Positions 41,392 through 50,563 of a stretch of DNA of 64,000 nucleotides are shown here, in pieces. The notes beneath the pieces were generated by a model. That model ran no database searches and was not told the DNA's origin. It saw only the letters and a list, made by a program, of their open reading frames with translations. The translations under genes and the position numbers were made by a program. The DNA is from CAVVJA01 sp963809815 (GTDB lineage: Bacteria > Actinomycetota > Actinomycetes > Mycobacteriales > Jatrophihabitantaceae). The DNA lies in the NCBI GenBank assembly GCA_963809815.1, contig CAWELM010000025.1, positions 1 to 64,000 on the forward strand. The letters are read 5' to 3'. Within the stretch, counting starts at the first letter, position 1. Every line of letters starts with the position of its first letter.

Positions 41392-42318
41392 GTGGAACCC
41401 ATGCTCGCAACGCCGGTCGAGGCCTTGCCGAGCGGGTCGGGATGGCGCTACGAGTTCAAGTGGGACGGCGTGCGGGCGCTCGTCGAGGTCAATGCAGGCG
41501 TCGTGCGCATCCGCAGCCGCCGGGGCAACGAGGTCACGATCGCCTATCCAGAACTCGCCGGCTTGGGCGCCGGCATCGACGATGCGCTCGTTGATGGCGA
41601 GATCGTCGCGTTCGATAGCGGCCGACCGTCGTTCGGTCTTCTGCAAACCCGCATGCATGTCCGGGTCCGCGCCCAGGCGATCAGGTTGGCGGCGACGACC
41701 CCGGTGACCTTCATCGCCTTCGACCTACTGCGCCTCTATGGCGTCAACCTCGCCGAGCGCCCGCTGTCGGAACGGCGGGCGACGCTCGAGCGCATGGTGG
41801 CCGACCACCCGCAATGGACACTGAGCCCGCTGTTCGATGACGGTCCCGCCACCGAAGCGGCGGCAAGGGAACACGGTCTGGAAGGAGTGGTGGCCAAGCG
41901 CGACGCGAGCAAGTACCGAGCCGGGGCTCGCGGATCCGACTGGCTCAAGATCCGCTTCCTGCACCGCGAAGAGTTCGTCGTCGTCGGCTGGGAGGCCGAC
42001 CGCGACCGCCCCGACACTTTGAGCTCGCTGCTTGTCGGCTACTACGACGATGCCGAGCTGGCATTCGCCGGCAAGGTCGGCAGCGGCCTGACCCAAGGCA
42101 CGGCCAGCCAGCTGCACAACACGCTGGTTCGTGCGCCGAGCAGCCGACTCGCGAGACTGCCTGAGGCGTCGCCCGGGCGCATCGTCACCTGGGTTGAGCC
42201 GACCGTCGTCGTTGAGGTCAGCTATACGGAGTGGGCGCCAGACGGCCGGTTGCGGCAGCCCGTGTTCGCCGGTCTACGACCTGACAAACGACCTTCGGAG
42301 GTGCACCGCGATGGCTGA
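41392..42318 (+). CDS. ligD: LigD-type ATP-dependent DNA ligase (stand-alone)
   Basis: The 308-residue protein begins VEPMLATPVEALPSGSGW and has the adenylated Lys in YEFKWDGVRAL (motif I), DGEIVAFD (III), FDLLRL (IIIa), EGVVAKR (IV) and WLKIRF (V). A C-terminal OB domain follows with TWVEPTVVVEVSYTEW. It is the LIG module only, without the polymerase or phosphoesterase modules of fused LigD. GTG 41392 is preceded by GCAGGA; an ATG three codons on is the alternative. The stop overlaps the polymerase gene by 8 nt. Confidence 0.9.
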   Translation: MEPMLATPVEALPSGSGWRYEFKWDGVRALVEVNAGVVRIRSRRGNEVTIAYPELAGLGAGIDDALVDGEIVAFDSGRPSFGLLQTRMHVRVRAQAIRLAATTPVTFIAFDLLRLYGVNLAERPLSERRATLERMVADHPQWTLSPLFDDGPATEAAAREHGLEGVVAKRDASKYRAGARGSDWLKIRFLHREEFVVVGWEADRDRPDTLSSLLVGYYDDAELAFAGKVGSGLTQGTASQLHNTLVRAPSSRLARLPEASPGRIVTWVEPTVVVEVSYTEWAPDGRLRQPVFAGLRPDKRPSEVHRDG

Positions 42319-43237
42319 GCGGATTTCGGTAAAGATCGAGAATCGCCAGCTATCTCTGTCGAATCTCGACAAGGTCCTCTACCCGGTGACCGGCTTCACC
42401 AAGGGTGAGGTCATCGATTACTACACCCGGATCGCACCCGTGCTCTTGCCGCATCTCGCCGACCGTCCGCTGACGATCAAGCGATATCCGAACGGCGTGG
42501 ACAAGCCGTTTTTCTTCGAGAAGAACGCCGCACGTGGCACGCCGGACTGGGTGCGCACGGAGTCCCTTCCCGTGCCAGGTTCGACCATGGACCGGGAGCG
42601 GATCGACTTCATCGTCGTCGAGGAGTTAGCGACGCTGGTGTGGTTGGCCAACTTGGCCGCGATTGAACTGCATGTGCCGCAGTGGCGCTTGCCCAAGCGC
42701 GGGAAGGGGCCGCGTACGGACATCATCGTGTTCGACCTCGACCCGGGACCGCCGGCCGACATCACCCAATGCTGCGAGGTTGCCCTGTTGCTCCGGGACA
42801 TTCTCACCACCGATGGACTGGATCCAGTCGCGAAAACCTCTGGCAACAAAGGGCTGCAAGTCAGCGCGGCCGTGTCGGTGCGCGACCCGGAACGCACGTC
42901 GGCCTATGCGCAGGCCGTGGCCCGCACGTTGGAGCAATCTCACCCCAAGCTCGTCGTCTCTCGGATGGCGAAGAACCTGCGCGCCCGCAAGGTGTTCGTC
43001 GATTGGAGCCAGAACAATCCGGCCAAGACGACGGTATCGCCCTACTCGCTGCGAGCTCGCGAACGCCCGACGGTGTCGACGCCACTTGGTTGGGAGGAAG
43101 TCGAGGCTGGACCCCCCTTGTCCTTCACCGCCGGCGACGTGCTCCATCGTGTCGAGGACGATGGCGATCTGTTCGCGCCGACCCTCGACGACACCGCCCG
43201 AAGCGTGCTCCCGAAGCGAGAGGTTACCGGTGAGTAG
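42311..43237 (+). CDS. LigD-type polymerase (primase-like PolDom), stand-alone
   Basis: The 308-residue protein has SNLDKVLYPVTGFTKGEVIDY, then FFEKNAARGTPDWV, DIIVFDLDPGP (the two catalytic Asp), TSGNKGLQVSAAV and RKVFVDWSQNN. These are the family-B archaeo-eukaryotic primase motifs of LigD polymerase domains. It fills gaps with a preference for ribonucleotides in characterised members. It overlaps the ligase gene by 8 nt and so is translated with it. No phosphoesterase (3'-end healing) domain is present in either gene. Confidence 0.92.
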   Translation: MAERISVKIENRQLSLSNLDKVLYPVTGFTKGEVIDYYTRIAPVLLPHLADRPLTIKRYPNGVDKPFFFEKNAARGTPDWVRTESLPVPGSTMDRERIDFIVVEELATLVWLANLAAIELHVPQWRLPKRGKGPRTDIIVFDLDPGPPADITQCCEVALLLRDILTTDGLDPVAKTSGNKGLQVSAAVSVRDPERTSAYAQAVARTLEQSHPKLVVSRMAKNLRARKVFVDWSQNNPAKTTVSPYSLRARERPTVSTPLGWEEVEAGPPLSFTAGDVLHRVEDDGDLFAPTLDDTARSVLPKREVTGE

Positions 43238-43282
43238 GCTTCAGACGGATAGGAGTGGCACGACCAACGGAGGACCGTCGGG

Positions 43283-43927
43283 ATGACGACAGCTGTCGAG
43301 GCCGGCCGAGGAGGCCGGTTGCCGCGCGTCGCGCGGCGCAGACAGTTGCTCGCAGCTGCCCAAGAGGTCTTCGTCGCCCAGGGGTACCACGGCGCCGCGA
43401 TGGACGACATCGCCGAACGGGCCGGCGTATCGAAACCCGTGCTGTACCAGCATTTCCCGGGCAAGCTCGAGCTGTACCTGGCGCTGATCGACGCGCACAC
43501 CGACGCACTGGTCGCGACGATTCGGAATGCGCTGGCCGCCACTGAGGACAACCAAGAGCGGGTGCACGCAGTCCTCGCCGCGTACTTCGACTTCATCGAT
43601 GGCGCGACGGGCAGTGGCCCGGGCGCGTTCCGACTTATTTTCGAGACAGATCTCGGCAACGAGCCGGCGGTGCGCGAGCGAGTCGAACGGGCCGATCGGG
43701 CGATCATGCGCGCCGTGTCCGACACGGTCTCCGCGGACACCGGGCTCTCCCGACCGCAGGCGGAACTCCTGGCGATTGCGCTGACGGGGGCCGCGCAAGT
43801 GGCGGCCCGGTGGTGGCTCGACAACGACCGCCCGGTGCCGCGCGATGTTGCCGTGAGCCTGATCGCCTCCCTGCAATGGCGCGGCATTTCGAATTTCCCG
43901 CTTCATGGAGGCGGGGATGGCGGCTGA
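43283..43927 (+). CDS. TetR family transcriptional regulator
   Basis: The 214-residue protein has the N-terminal helix-turn-helix AAMDDIAERAGVSKPVLYQHFPGKLELYLALID after LLAAAQEVFVAQGYHG. The C-terminal ligand domain ends in WWLDNDRPVPRDVAVSL. It lies between ligD-pol and DUF3107. In the mycobacterial backbone from memory a TetR gene also precedes DUF3107, so it is an orthologue by position. The operator and ligand are unknown. Confidence 0.92.
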   Translation: MTTAVEAGRGGRLPRVARRRQLLAAAQEVFVAQGYHGAAMDDIAERAGVSKPVLYQHFPGKLELYLALIDAHTDALVATIRNALAATEDNQERVHAVLAAYFDFIDGATGSGPGAFRLIFETDLGNEPAVRERVERADRAIMRAVSDTVSADTGLSRPQAELLAIALTGAAQVAARWWLDNDRPVPRDVAVSLIASLQWRGISNFPLHGGGDGG

Positions 43928-44060
43928 CCCGCTCCGCCATCTCGTTCGCCTTGAGACAACCCGCGTTCGCTCACGGCGCAGCCATCGGCCGCCAGATCGG
44001 CGCGTGACCTCGGCTAGCGTGGAAAATGTTTCCGTCGAGTGCCCAGCTGGAGGTCGTCGG

Positions 44061-44288
44061 GTGGAGGTCAAGATCGGCGTGCTGCACACGCCGCGCGAGA
44101 TCGTGCTGGAGACCACGCTGACCCCCGAAGAGGTTGAATCGACGGTGTCGGCAGCGCTCAAGAGCGTCGACGGCGCGCTCAGCCTGACCGACGATCGGGG
44201 TCGGAAGGTCATCGTTCCGGCGAATCTCGTCGCCTACGTCGAGATCGCGCAGGCCGACGCCCGCCGCGTCGGATTCGTCGCCGGTTAG
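44061..44288 (+). CDS. DUF3107 small protein
   Basis: The 75-residue protein (VEVKIGVLHTPREIVLETTL) is a full-length DUF3107 member with the conserved DDRGRKVIVPANLVAYVEI segment. GTG 44061 has GGAGG seven bases upstream. The family is nearly universal in actinobacteria and unassigned. The open frame extends 150 bases upstream but has no ribosome site there. Confidence 0.88.
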   Translation: MEVKIGVLHTPREIVLETTLTPEEVESTVSAALKSVDGALSLTDDRGRKVIVPANLVAYVEIAQADARRVGFVAG

Positions 44289-44305
44289 TGTTTCGCGCCG
44301 GGACC

Positions 44306-44974
44306 CTAGCCCGACAGTCCCAGTTCACGCATTCGGTCGGCATGCCGGTCGGTGATCCGTGAGATCAACGCGGCGACGCCGAGCAAATCGCCTGTCCCGG
44401 CGACGAGCAACTCGGTGAGGGCATCGCGCTCGGCCAGCACGTGCTGAGTCTGACTGATGGCCTCCCCAACGAGCCGACGACCCCACAACGACAGCCGGTC
44501 CGCGAGGGCTGGCTCGCTGGCGATCGCCGCCCGTACCTCGCGGACCGCAAACGCTGAACTGCCAGAGTCCGCCAACACCTCGAGAATAAGCTCGCGGGTA
44601 GAAGGATCCACGAACTCGGCGATCTCCCGATAGAAATCCGCCGCGAGACCATCGCCGACATACGCCTTGACCAGCCCCTCGAGCCAGGTCGATGGTGACG
44701 TCATCTCATGGAAGCCGTCGAGCGCCGGCACGAAGGGCGCCATCGCCTCTTCAGGAATCGCGCCAAGGTCGATGATCCGGTTGGCGAGCAGCCGGTAGTG
44801 GCCGATCTCGACGGCGGCCATCTCACAGAGGGCCGCCCGGCCGGAAAGCGTTGGCGCCATCCGCGCGTCGTCGGCGAGCCGGTCGAACGCCGTGAGCTCG
44901 CCGTAGGCGAGCGCCCCGAGCAGGTCGATCAGCGCAGTGTCGTCGGGCACGGCGGCAGAGTATCCCGTGCTCAT
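44306..44974 (-). CDS. Ferritin-like (MiaE-like) di-iron fold protein
   Basis: The 222-residue all-helical protein has YGELTAFDRLADDA, then EMAAVEIGHYRLL, which supply the E and ExxH ligands of a ferritin-type di-iron site. The second half gives AEFVDPSTRELILEVLAD and EAISQTQHVLAERDAL. The family is annotated as ferritin-like or MiaE-like; tRNA hydroxylation is not shown for the actinobacterial branch. ATG 44974 was chosen because it precedes the first helix; the frame upstream is antisense to the helicase leader. It is convergent with DUF3107 and divergent from the DEAD-box gene. Confidence 0.78.
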   Translation of the reverse strand: MSTGYSAAVPDDTALIDLLGALAYGELTAFDRLADDARMAPTLSGRAALCEMAAVEIGHYRLLANRIIDLGAIPEEAMAPFVPALDGFHEMTSPSTWLEGLVKAYVGDGLAADFYREIAEFVDPSTRELILEVLADSGSSAFAVREVRAAIASEPALADRLSLWGRRLVGEAISQTQHVLAERDALTELLVAGTGDLLGVAALISRITDRHADRMRELGLSG

Positions 44975-45149
44975 CGTTAGACTGGGTCCAAGTCGCCGTA
45001 GCCCCGGCGCGCCGGCGGTCGTCGCGTTGGCCGCGTCTCGTCGCGGCCCGGCGGCGCAAGCCGATACATCAGTCATGTCAGCTCGGCCACCCGGGTACCG
45101 GCGGATCCGAGCGGGCCGGCGCACCGGCCGAACGGATTCTGGGGACCCG

Positions 45150-46718
45150 ATGAACGAGAGCACCGGCCAAGGGGCGGCCCCGCCTGAACCCGACGCCGAC
45201 GGGCCCCCTGAGCCTTTGGCTCCGCGGGCACCGGTACGTCCAGACAGTCAGGCGTTCGCGGACTTTGCCATCCGACCGGAGATCGTCGCGGCCCTTGCCG
45301 CCGTCGGCATCGTGCGAACCTTCGCGATCCAGGAGATGTCGCTCCCCATCGCACTGGCCGGATCCGATCTGATCGGGCAGGCCCGAACCGGCACCGGAAA
45401 GACGCTCGGGTTTGGGGTGCCGCTACTCAACCGGCTTGATCTGCCGAGTCCGGCCGGCGCAAGTCCGCAGGCACTCGTCATCACCCCGACTCGAGAATTG
45501 GCGATCCAGGTATCCGGTGATCTCGCTACGGCCGGCGCCGGTCTCGGTGCCCGTGTCGCCACCATTTACGGTGGCCGGGCGTATGAACCGCAGATACAAG
45601 CCCTCGATCGAGGCGTCGATGTCGTCGTCGGCACTCCAGGTCGGCTCCTGGATCTCGTCGAGCAACATCACCTGGCCTTGGCCGGCGTGCGCATCCTGGT
45701 CCTGGATGAAGCCGACGAGATGCTCGACCTCGGTTTCTTGCCTGACATCGAGAAGCTGCTGACGATGTTGCCGGCCCGCCGGCAGACGATGCTGTTCTCG
45801 GCCACCATGCCCGGTCCGATCGTGGCGCTTGCTCGCACCTTCATGGACCAGCCTGTGCAGATCCGGGCCGAGCAAGACACCATCGCCCCGGCTACCGAAC
45901 ACGTCGACCAATTCGCCTACCGTGCCCATGCGCTGGACAAGCCCGAGCTGCTCGCTCGCATCCTGCAAGCCCGCGGTCGCGGGCTGACGATGATTTTCAC
46001 CCGGACCAAGCGACAGGCCGCAAAGGTCGCCGACGACCTGCTCGCCCGAGGGTTTGCCGCAGCCGCCGTCCACGGCGACCTCGGCCAAGGCGCCCGGGAG
46101 CAGGCGCTGCGCGCGTTTCGATCCGGCAAGGTCGATGTCCTGGTGGCGACGGATGTCGCCGCTCGTGGCCTCGACGTCGACGGCGTCTCGCACGTCATCA
46201 ACTACCAGGCGCCGGAAGACGAGAAGATCTATATCCACCGGATCGGGCGCACTGCGCGCGCGGGGGCGTCTGGCACCGCCATCACGTTGATCGACTGGGA
46301 GGACCTCGAGCGTTGGCAGGTCATCTGCGACGCGTTGGGCCTCCCGTTCCACGAGCCGCCCGAAACCTACTCGACGTCCAGACACCTCTACCTGGAGCTG
46401 GACATCCCGGCGGACGCGGGCCCGATCCTGCCCAGGGCCGACCGCACTCGAGCCGGCCTGTCGGCTGAACAGGTGGAGGACCTCGGTGGCCCCGATGCCA
46501 GACGCCGTCGAGCTAGCCGCCGCGAGCACCCGGAACGGCCAGAGCGATCGGCTCGGCCGACGCGGACCCGGGTGCGGCGGCGCACCCGTGCCGGTCAGCC
46601 GGTCGAGGTGTCCCGGGACGGCCCTGGGGCAACGGCGCCGCAAGCGGCCGAATCCGCCGAATCGCCGCCAACGAACGGTCAGCCCGACGGACGTCCCACT
46701 TCGGACACAGCGGAGTAG
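45150..46718 (+). CDS. DEAD-box ATP-dependent RNA helicase
   Basis: The 522-residue protein has the Q motif (FAIQEMSLPIAL), ARTGTGKT, PTRELAIQ, GTPGRLLDL, VLDEADEML, SATM, then MIFTRTKRQAA, ATDVAARGLDV and HRIGRTARAG. The C-terminal 90 residues are Arg/Pro/Ser rich and disordered, as in RhlE-like helicases with RNA-binding tails. It unwinds RNA in ribosome assembly or RNA decay. ATG 45150 was chosen because it is the last start before the acidic-Pro leader and the frame upstream overlaps the divergent gene. In mycobacteria the same position holds a RhlE-type helicase. Confidence 0.92.
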   Translation: MNESTGQGAAPPEPDADGPPEPLAPRAPVRPDSQAFADFAIRPEIVAALAAVGIVRTFAIQEMSLPIALAGSDLIGQARTGTGKTLGFGVPLLNRLDLPSPAGASPQALVITPTRELAIQVSGDLATAGAGLGARVATIYGGRAYEPQIQALDRGVDVVVGTPGRLLDLVEQHHLALAGVRILVLDEADEMLDLGFLPDIEKLLTMLPARRQTMLFSATMPGPIVALARTFMDQPVQIRAEQDTIAPATEHVDQFAYRAHALDKPELLARILQARGRGLTMIFTRTKRQAAKVADDLLARGFAAAAVHGDLGQGAREQALRAFRSGKVDVLVATDVAARGLDVDGVSHVINYQAPEDEKIYIHRIGRTARAGASGTAITLIDWEDLERWQVICDALGLPFHEPPETYSTSRHLYLELDIPADAGPILPRADRTRAGLSAEQVEDLGGPDARRRRASRREHPERPERSARPTRTRVRRRTRAGQPVEVSRDGPGATAPQAAESAESPPTNGQPDGRPTSDTAE

Positions 46719-46733
46719 ACAACAATCGGGCCG

Positions 46734-48014
46734 GTGAGCGTCGATCAACAGCAGTCTGCGGGAGCTTCGGAGCCCGCCGGGCCCGCGGAGCCCACGGGGT
46801 CCGAGCCTGCGACCGACTCACCGTTGACCCAGTACGTCATCGCCATGCGCCGACAGAGGCGCTGGTATTTCCTCATCGTCGGCGGCATAGTCGCCGTCGC
46901 CTTGGTAGTCGTCGCCGTTGTCGTGGCGACGGGCGAGATCAGTCACGTTCAGCTGCACCCGGCCACGTCGGCGGCGCCGCAGATTCGGCCGGCCCAGCTC
47001 AACCCCGCACCGAAGATGGCTTGGCAGTCGAGCGATGCAACCGCCATCGGCGAACCGTTCTACCAGGGAACAGTCGTTACCTACTCGACTCACGCCGCCG
47101 TAGGGCGGAATGCGCTCACCGGAGCCATCAGGTGGTCATATACCCGCACTGACCGCGTCGTCTGCACCGTCACCCAGCAGCAGGGCAAGGCGGTGGCGAT
47201 CTTCGCCAAGGACGGTAATTGCGACGAGGTGACAACGCTCGACACCGCGACGGGTAAGCGGCTCGGCGTTCGCACCCTGGTCGACAACGGACACCCGGTA
47301 TTTACTGCGCTGCCTGACACATTGGTCATCACGACACCGGAGGCAGTGCATGCGATCGATCCAGCTTCCGGATACGACCGGTGGCTGTACCAGCAGCCCG
47401 ACGGTTGTCGCACGGCCGGAGTCGCACTCGGCGCAGGCGGTGCGCTGATCGGACAGCAGTGCGCAGACGGCGGTCACCTGCTGTTGCGCGATCGATACGC
47501 AAGCGCCGATGACAAGAACACGCAAGTCAAATGGCGCCTGTCTGGCGTGGACTCAATCCCGCTCGCGGCGGAAGACATGGCGCTCGCGCTCGATCCGTCG
47601 ACCGGCGGTTTGGTGAGTTACGACCTCGCCCGTGGTTCGGTGAAATCCCGAACCCCATTGTCTCCCCGGCCGGTTTCCTCGGCGTCGGTATCGCAGCTGG
47701 CGACCACCACGGCAGAACTCATCCAGATCGGGGAAACGACCTACACCGTGACGCCGACCGGGGCTGAGCTGCTTTGGACCGCCAGCACCCGTGGCCTGCC
47801 CACCGTGAACCCCGGAGGGGAGGAGGTGCAGCCACCGCCACTCGTCGGTGCGACCGTGCTCGCCGCGTCCGCGAGCGGTGTCGTCAGCCTCGACGGCAGC
47901 ACCGGATCGGTGCAGCACACGTTCTCCGTTCCGGCTGCGTCCAGTGGCAGCCGCGTCTTTCCCGTGGGCAGCGGGTTCCTCGTCGCCGGGTCCAGGACTC
48001 AGGTCTACCAATGA
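46734..48014 (+). CDS. Membrane-anchored PQQ-like beta-propeller protein
   Basis: The 426-residue protein has a short cytoplasmic part, one membrane helix (WYFLIVGGIVAVALVVVAVVVATG, residues about 44-67) and an outward domain with repeating beta motifs such as NALTGAIRWSYTRTD, DTATGKRLGV, DPASGYDRWLYQ and DGSTGSVQHTF. These are PQQ-like propeller blades without the enzyme's active-site residues. It follows the DEAD-box gene by 15 bp and overlaps the next gene by 4 nt. The function is unknown. Confidence 0.82.
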   Translation: MSVDQQQSAGASEPAGPAEPTGSEPATDSPLTQYVIAMRRQRRWYFLIVGGIVAVALVVVAVVVATGEISHVQLHPATSAAPQIRPAQLNPAPKMAWQSSDATAIGEPFYQGTVVTYSTHAAVGRNALTGAIRWSYTRTDRVVCTVTQQQGKAVAIFAKDGNCDEVTTLDTATGKRLGVRTLVDNGHPVFTALPDTLVITTPEAVHAIDPASGYDRWLYQQPDGCRTAGVALGAGGALIGQQCADGGHLLLRDRYASADDKNTQVKWRLSGVDSIPLAAEDMALALDPSTGGLVSYDLARGSVKSRTPLSPRPVSSASVSQLATTTAELIQIGETTYTVTPTGAELLWTASTRGLPTVNPGGEEVQPPPLVGATVLAASASGVVSLDGSTGSVQHTFSVPAASSGSRVFPVGSGFLVAGSRTQVYQ

Positions 48015-48859
48015 GCCGGACCAGCGAGCACACATCGCGGGCGGCGCAGGTCGAGGTCGAGCTGCCCGGTTTCACGCTGGCCGCGCTTCGGACCGGCGGC
48101 GAGACGAATCCGCCGGTCCTGCTGGTGCCGGGCTGGACGGGCAGCAAGGAGGACTTCGGCCCGATTCTCGAGCCGCTCGGTGAGGCCGGTTACTTGGTCA
48201 CCGCGGTCGACCAGCGGGGACAGTTCCGCTCCCCGTTCCGTCCGGACGGCGACTACTCACCCATTGCGCTCGGAAACGACCTCCGGCTGGCCGCGGCCGC
48301 ACTCGGCGGGGGTGTCCATCTGCTCGGGCACTCGTTCGGTGGCCTGGTCGCGCGAGCTGCCGTGCTTGCCGCTCCGGATCAGTTCCGCTCCCTCGTGCTG
48401 CTGGATTCCGGTCCCGCGGGCGTCGACGATGGCCGCAGGGAGCGCCTCGACCTGATGCGGCCGGTGCTCGCCCAACATGGGCTGGCGGCGGTTTACCAGG
48501 CCTTGGTTCAGCTCGATGCCAGCGAGCCCGGGTACAAGCCACCGTCCGACGAGGAGGCGCGCTTCATGCGGGAAAGGTTCCTGGCGAGCGACCCCCAGGC
48601 CCTTATCGGCATGGCGGAGGCACTAATCGACGAGCCGGACCTGATCGCTGACTTGGCCGCAGCCGATCTGCCGATTCTCGTCGCCTGCGGTGCGGACGAC
48701 GACGTCTGGTCGCCCCAGATCCAGGCCGGCATGGCCCGACGACTGGGCGCGCCCTATACGGCCATCGCCGGCGCGGCGCATTCGCCCGCGGTAGAGAATC
48801 CGACCGCGACCGTCGCCACGCTCGTCGAATTCTGGCGTTCCGCCGAAAACCACGGATGA
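48011..48859 (+). CDS. Alpha/beta hydrolase
   Basis: The 282-residue protein has LLVPGWTGSKEDFG, LLGHSFGGLVARAAVL (Ser nucleophile), VACGADDDVWSP (acid) and IAGAAHSPAVENP (His). It is a complete hydrolase triad on a different branch from the protein at 39163. ATG 48011 overlaps the stop of the propeller gene (ATGA). The substrate is unknown. Confidence 0.88.
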   Translation: MSRTSEHTSRAAQVEVELPGFTLAALRTGGETNPPVLLVPGWTGSKEDFGPILEPLGEAGYLVTAVDQRGQFRSPFRPDGDYSPIALGNDLRLAAAALGGGVHLLGHSFGGLVARAAVLAAPDQFRSLVLLDSGPAGVDDGRRERLDLMRPVLAQHGLAAVYQALVQLDASEPGYKPPSDEEARFMRERFLASDPQALIGMAEALIDEPDLIADLAAADLPILVACGADDDVWSPQIQAGMARRLGAPYTAIAGAAHSPAVENPTATVATLVEFWRSAENHG

Positions 48860-48866
48860 TCGAAGC

Positions 48867-49658
48867 GTGAATCCCGACCTCGGATACTTCGGACCGGACA
48901 GCGTGACCTGGCGGGTGCACGCGGAGCCAGTGACCATGATCGGCGGCGGCCTCCGCGCCCTGCTCCTGCAGGCATTGCACCCCGAGGCGATGGCGTTGAT
49001 CAGCTCACGCTCCCGCTTCCGGGAAGAACCGTGGTCCCGGCTGCAGCGGACGGCCGAGTACGTCGCTACGGTGAGTTTCGGTACCACGGCTGAGGCGGAC
49101 GCCGCGATGGGTCGGGTACGCGGCGTGCACGCCCGGTTCGGAGTGAGCGACCCTGACCAGCTTGCCTGGGTACACGCCTGTGAAGTCGACTCGTTCCTGG
49201 CCGCCGCCGCCTACGCCGGCCTCGCACTGTCCGAACAGGACTCCGACCGATACCTCGCCGAGCAGGGCCGGGTAGCCGCAGGCGTCGGGGTGCCCGACGA
49301 GCTGATTCCGACGACAGCTTGCGACCTCGTCGCGTTCATCGACCGGATGCGCCCGCACCTCGCGCTGACCCGGCCAGCCATCGCGGCGGCGCGGGTGATC
49401 ATGGTTCCGCCCATTCCGGTGCCGCCGCGCTACGTGGTGCCCGCGCGGATTGGCTGGACCACGGCATCGTCCATCGCTGTCGGCATGCTGCCGGACTGGG
49501 CGCGGCGAATGTACCGCCTGCCACCGCTACCGGGGCGACGCATGGTAACGACGGTGGCCTTGCGCAGCGCCCGCGTCGGGATGACCCTCTTGCCGGAGGA
49601 GTGGCAGCACGGACCGCATTACCGGGCGGCGCGCGAGCGAGCCGCGCTCGCTTCCTAG
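48867..49658 (+). CDS. MpaB-family (DUF2236) oxygenase-like protein
   Basis: The 263-residue protein has FGPDSVTWRVHAEPVTMIGGGLRALLLQALHPEAMA, then RVRGVHARFG and DQLAWVHACEVDS, the family signature. Related fungal MpaB and bacterial latex-clearing Lcp proteins bind haem and cleave terpenoid double bonds with oxygen. In this short bacterial branch no reaction is established. GTG 48867 starts 8 bp after the upstream hydrolase. Confidence 0.85.
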   Translation: MNPDLGYFGPDSVTWRVHAEPVTMIGGGLRALLLQALHPEAMALISSRSRFREEPWSRLQRTAEYVATVSFGTTAEADAAMGRVRGVHARFGVSDPDQLAWVHACEVDSFLAAAAYAGLALSEQDSDRYLAEQGRVAAGVGVPDELIPTTACDLVAFIDRMRPHLALTRPAIAAARVIMVPPIPVPPRYVVPARIGWTTASSIAVGMLPDWARRMYRLPPLPGRRMVTTVALRSARVGMTLLPEEWQHGPHYRAARERAALAS

Positions 49659-49724
49659 CGTTCAGTCAAATAACTTACCCGCCACTTACTTGTTGTTGCC
49701 GCCACACAGGCGTCTCATGGAAGT

Positions 49725-50219
49725 ATGCGCACAGCGCGGTGGGGCGTGGTCGGGGTCATGGCCGTCGCAGTGCTGGCTCTTGGAGCCCAGCCGGCTCAGT
49801 CGGCGCCGGCCCTGCACGTGTCGTTTACCGAGGCGACGTACGGCCAGCTCGCGCCGAGCACAACCCTGCTCGCCACCGGACGGCCCGACCAGCAGGTGAC
49901 CACTCGAGTGCACATCGATGAGTGGTCGCCCGGACCCACATCGGTTCTCGTGCTTATCGGCCGGCCCGGCACAACCGACGACGCCGAGCAAGATGCCGAT
50001 CTGCCACCGAACGCCGTGCTGCGCCCGGGGAACGAGCTCGCCGCGGCCGTCATCACGACCGGCGCTGTGACGTCCCGGTTCTCGGCTTCGGCTGACGGCC
50101 AATACCCGGTGTTCCTGCTGCTTTCCGGGCTAGAGGACGCCTGTGGCTCGGCCAACATGGTTGACCCGCCGGTTCAGCGCTCGGTGACGCAGATCGGCGT
50201 GATCAACATCCGAAGCTGA
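49725..50219 (+). CDS. Secreted protein of unknown function
   Basis: The 164-residue protein has a Sec signal peptide (WGVVGVMAVAVLALGAQPAQSAPA, cleavage likely after AQSA). A beta-rich domain with one Cys and no recognised motif follows. The last 20 residues contain GSANMVDPPVQRS. It stands alone after the MpaB-like gene, with 66 bp upstream. Confidence 0.65.
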   Translation: MRTARWGVVGVMAVAVLALGAQPAQSAPALHVSFTEATYGQLAPSTTLLATGRPDQQVTTRVHIDEWSPGPTSVLVLIGRPGTTDDAEQDADLPPNAVLRPGNELAAAVITTGAVTSRFSASADGQYPVFLLLSGLEDACGSANMVDPPVQRSVTQIGVINIRS

Positions 50220-50317
50220 GCCACGCCGGCACCTCGTATCAACCCGCAATCCCCAGTTCTCTATTGGACATACGCGTCCCAGCGTCGTGACCGCAACACT
50301 CATCGAATAGGGCCGCC

Positions 50318-50563
50318 ATGACCACAACTACGACCGGTCCGGCCGACACCACTCACAATCGCTCGGCCCAGATCAATCGAGCCGAGACCGCGCGACGGCT
50401 TTACGAGGCCGAGTGGGCACTGCACTGCGCGCATCAGACCGGCATCGATGCCTGGATCGCCGCCGCCAGTGACCACCTGCATGAGGCCGTCCGCGATTAC
50501 CTACTGGCCCGCGGGGGGAATGACTCCGGCGGCGCGGGGAACGTGCGGATCGCGCGGACCTAG
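50318..50563 (+). CDS. Small hypothetical protein
   Basis: The 81-residue protein has a Thr-rich start, then an amphipathic helical segment (ARRLYEAEWALHCAHQTGIDAWIAAASDHLHEAVRDYLLA) and a Gly-rich tail. I do not recognise it. It is followed by the convergent nuclease gene, whose stop overlaps this one by 4 nt. Confidence 0.6.
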   Translation: MTTTTTGPADTTHNRSAQINRAETARRLYEAEWALHCAHQTGIDAWIAAASDHLHEAVRDYLLARGGNDSGGAGNVRIART

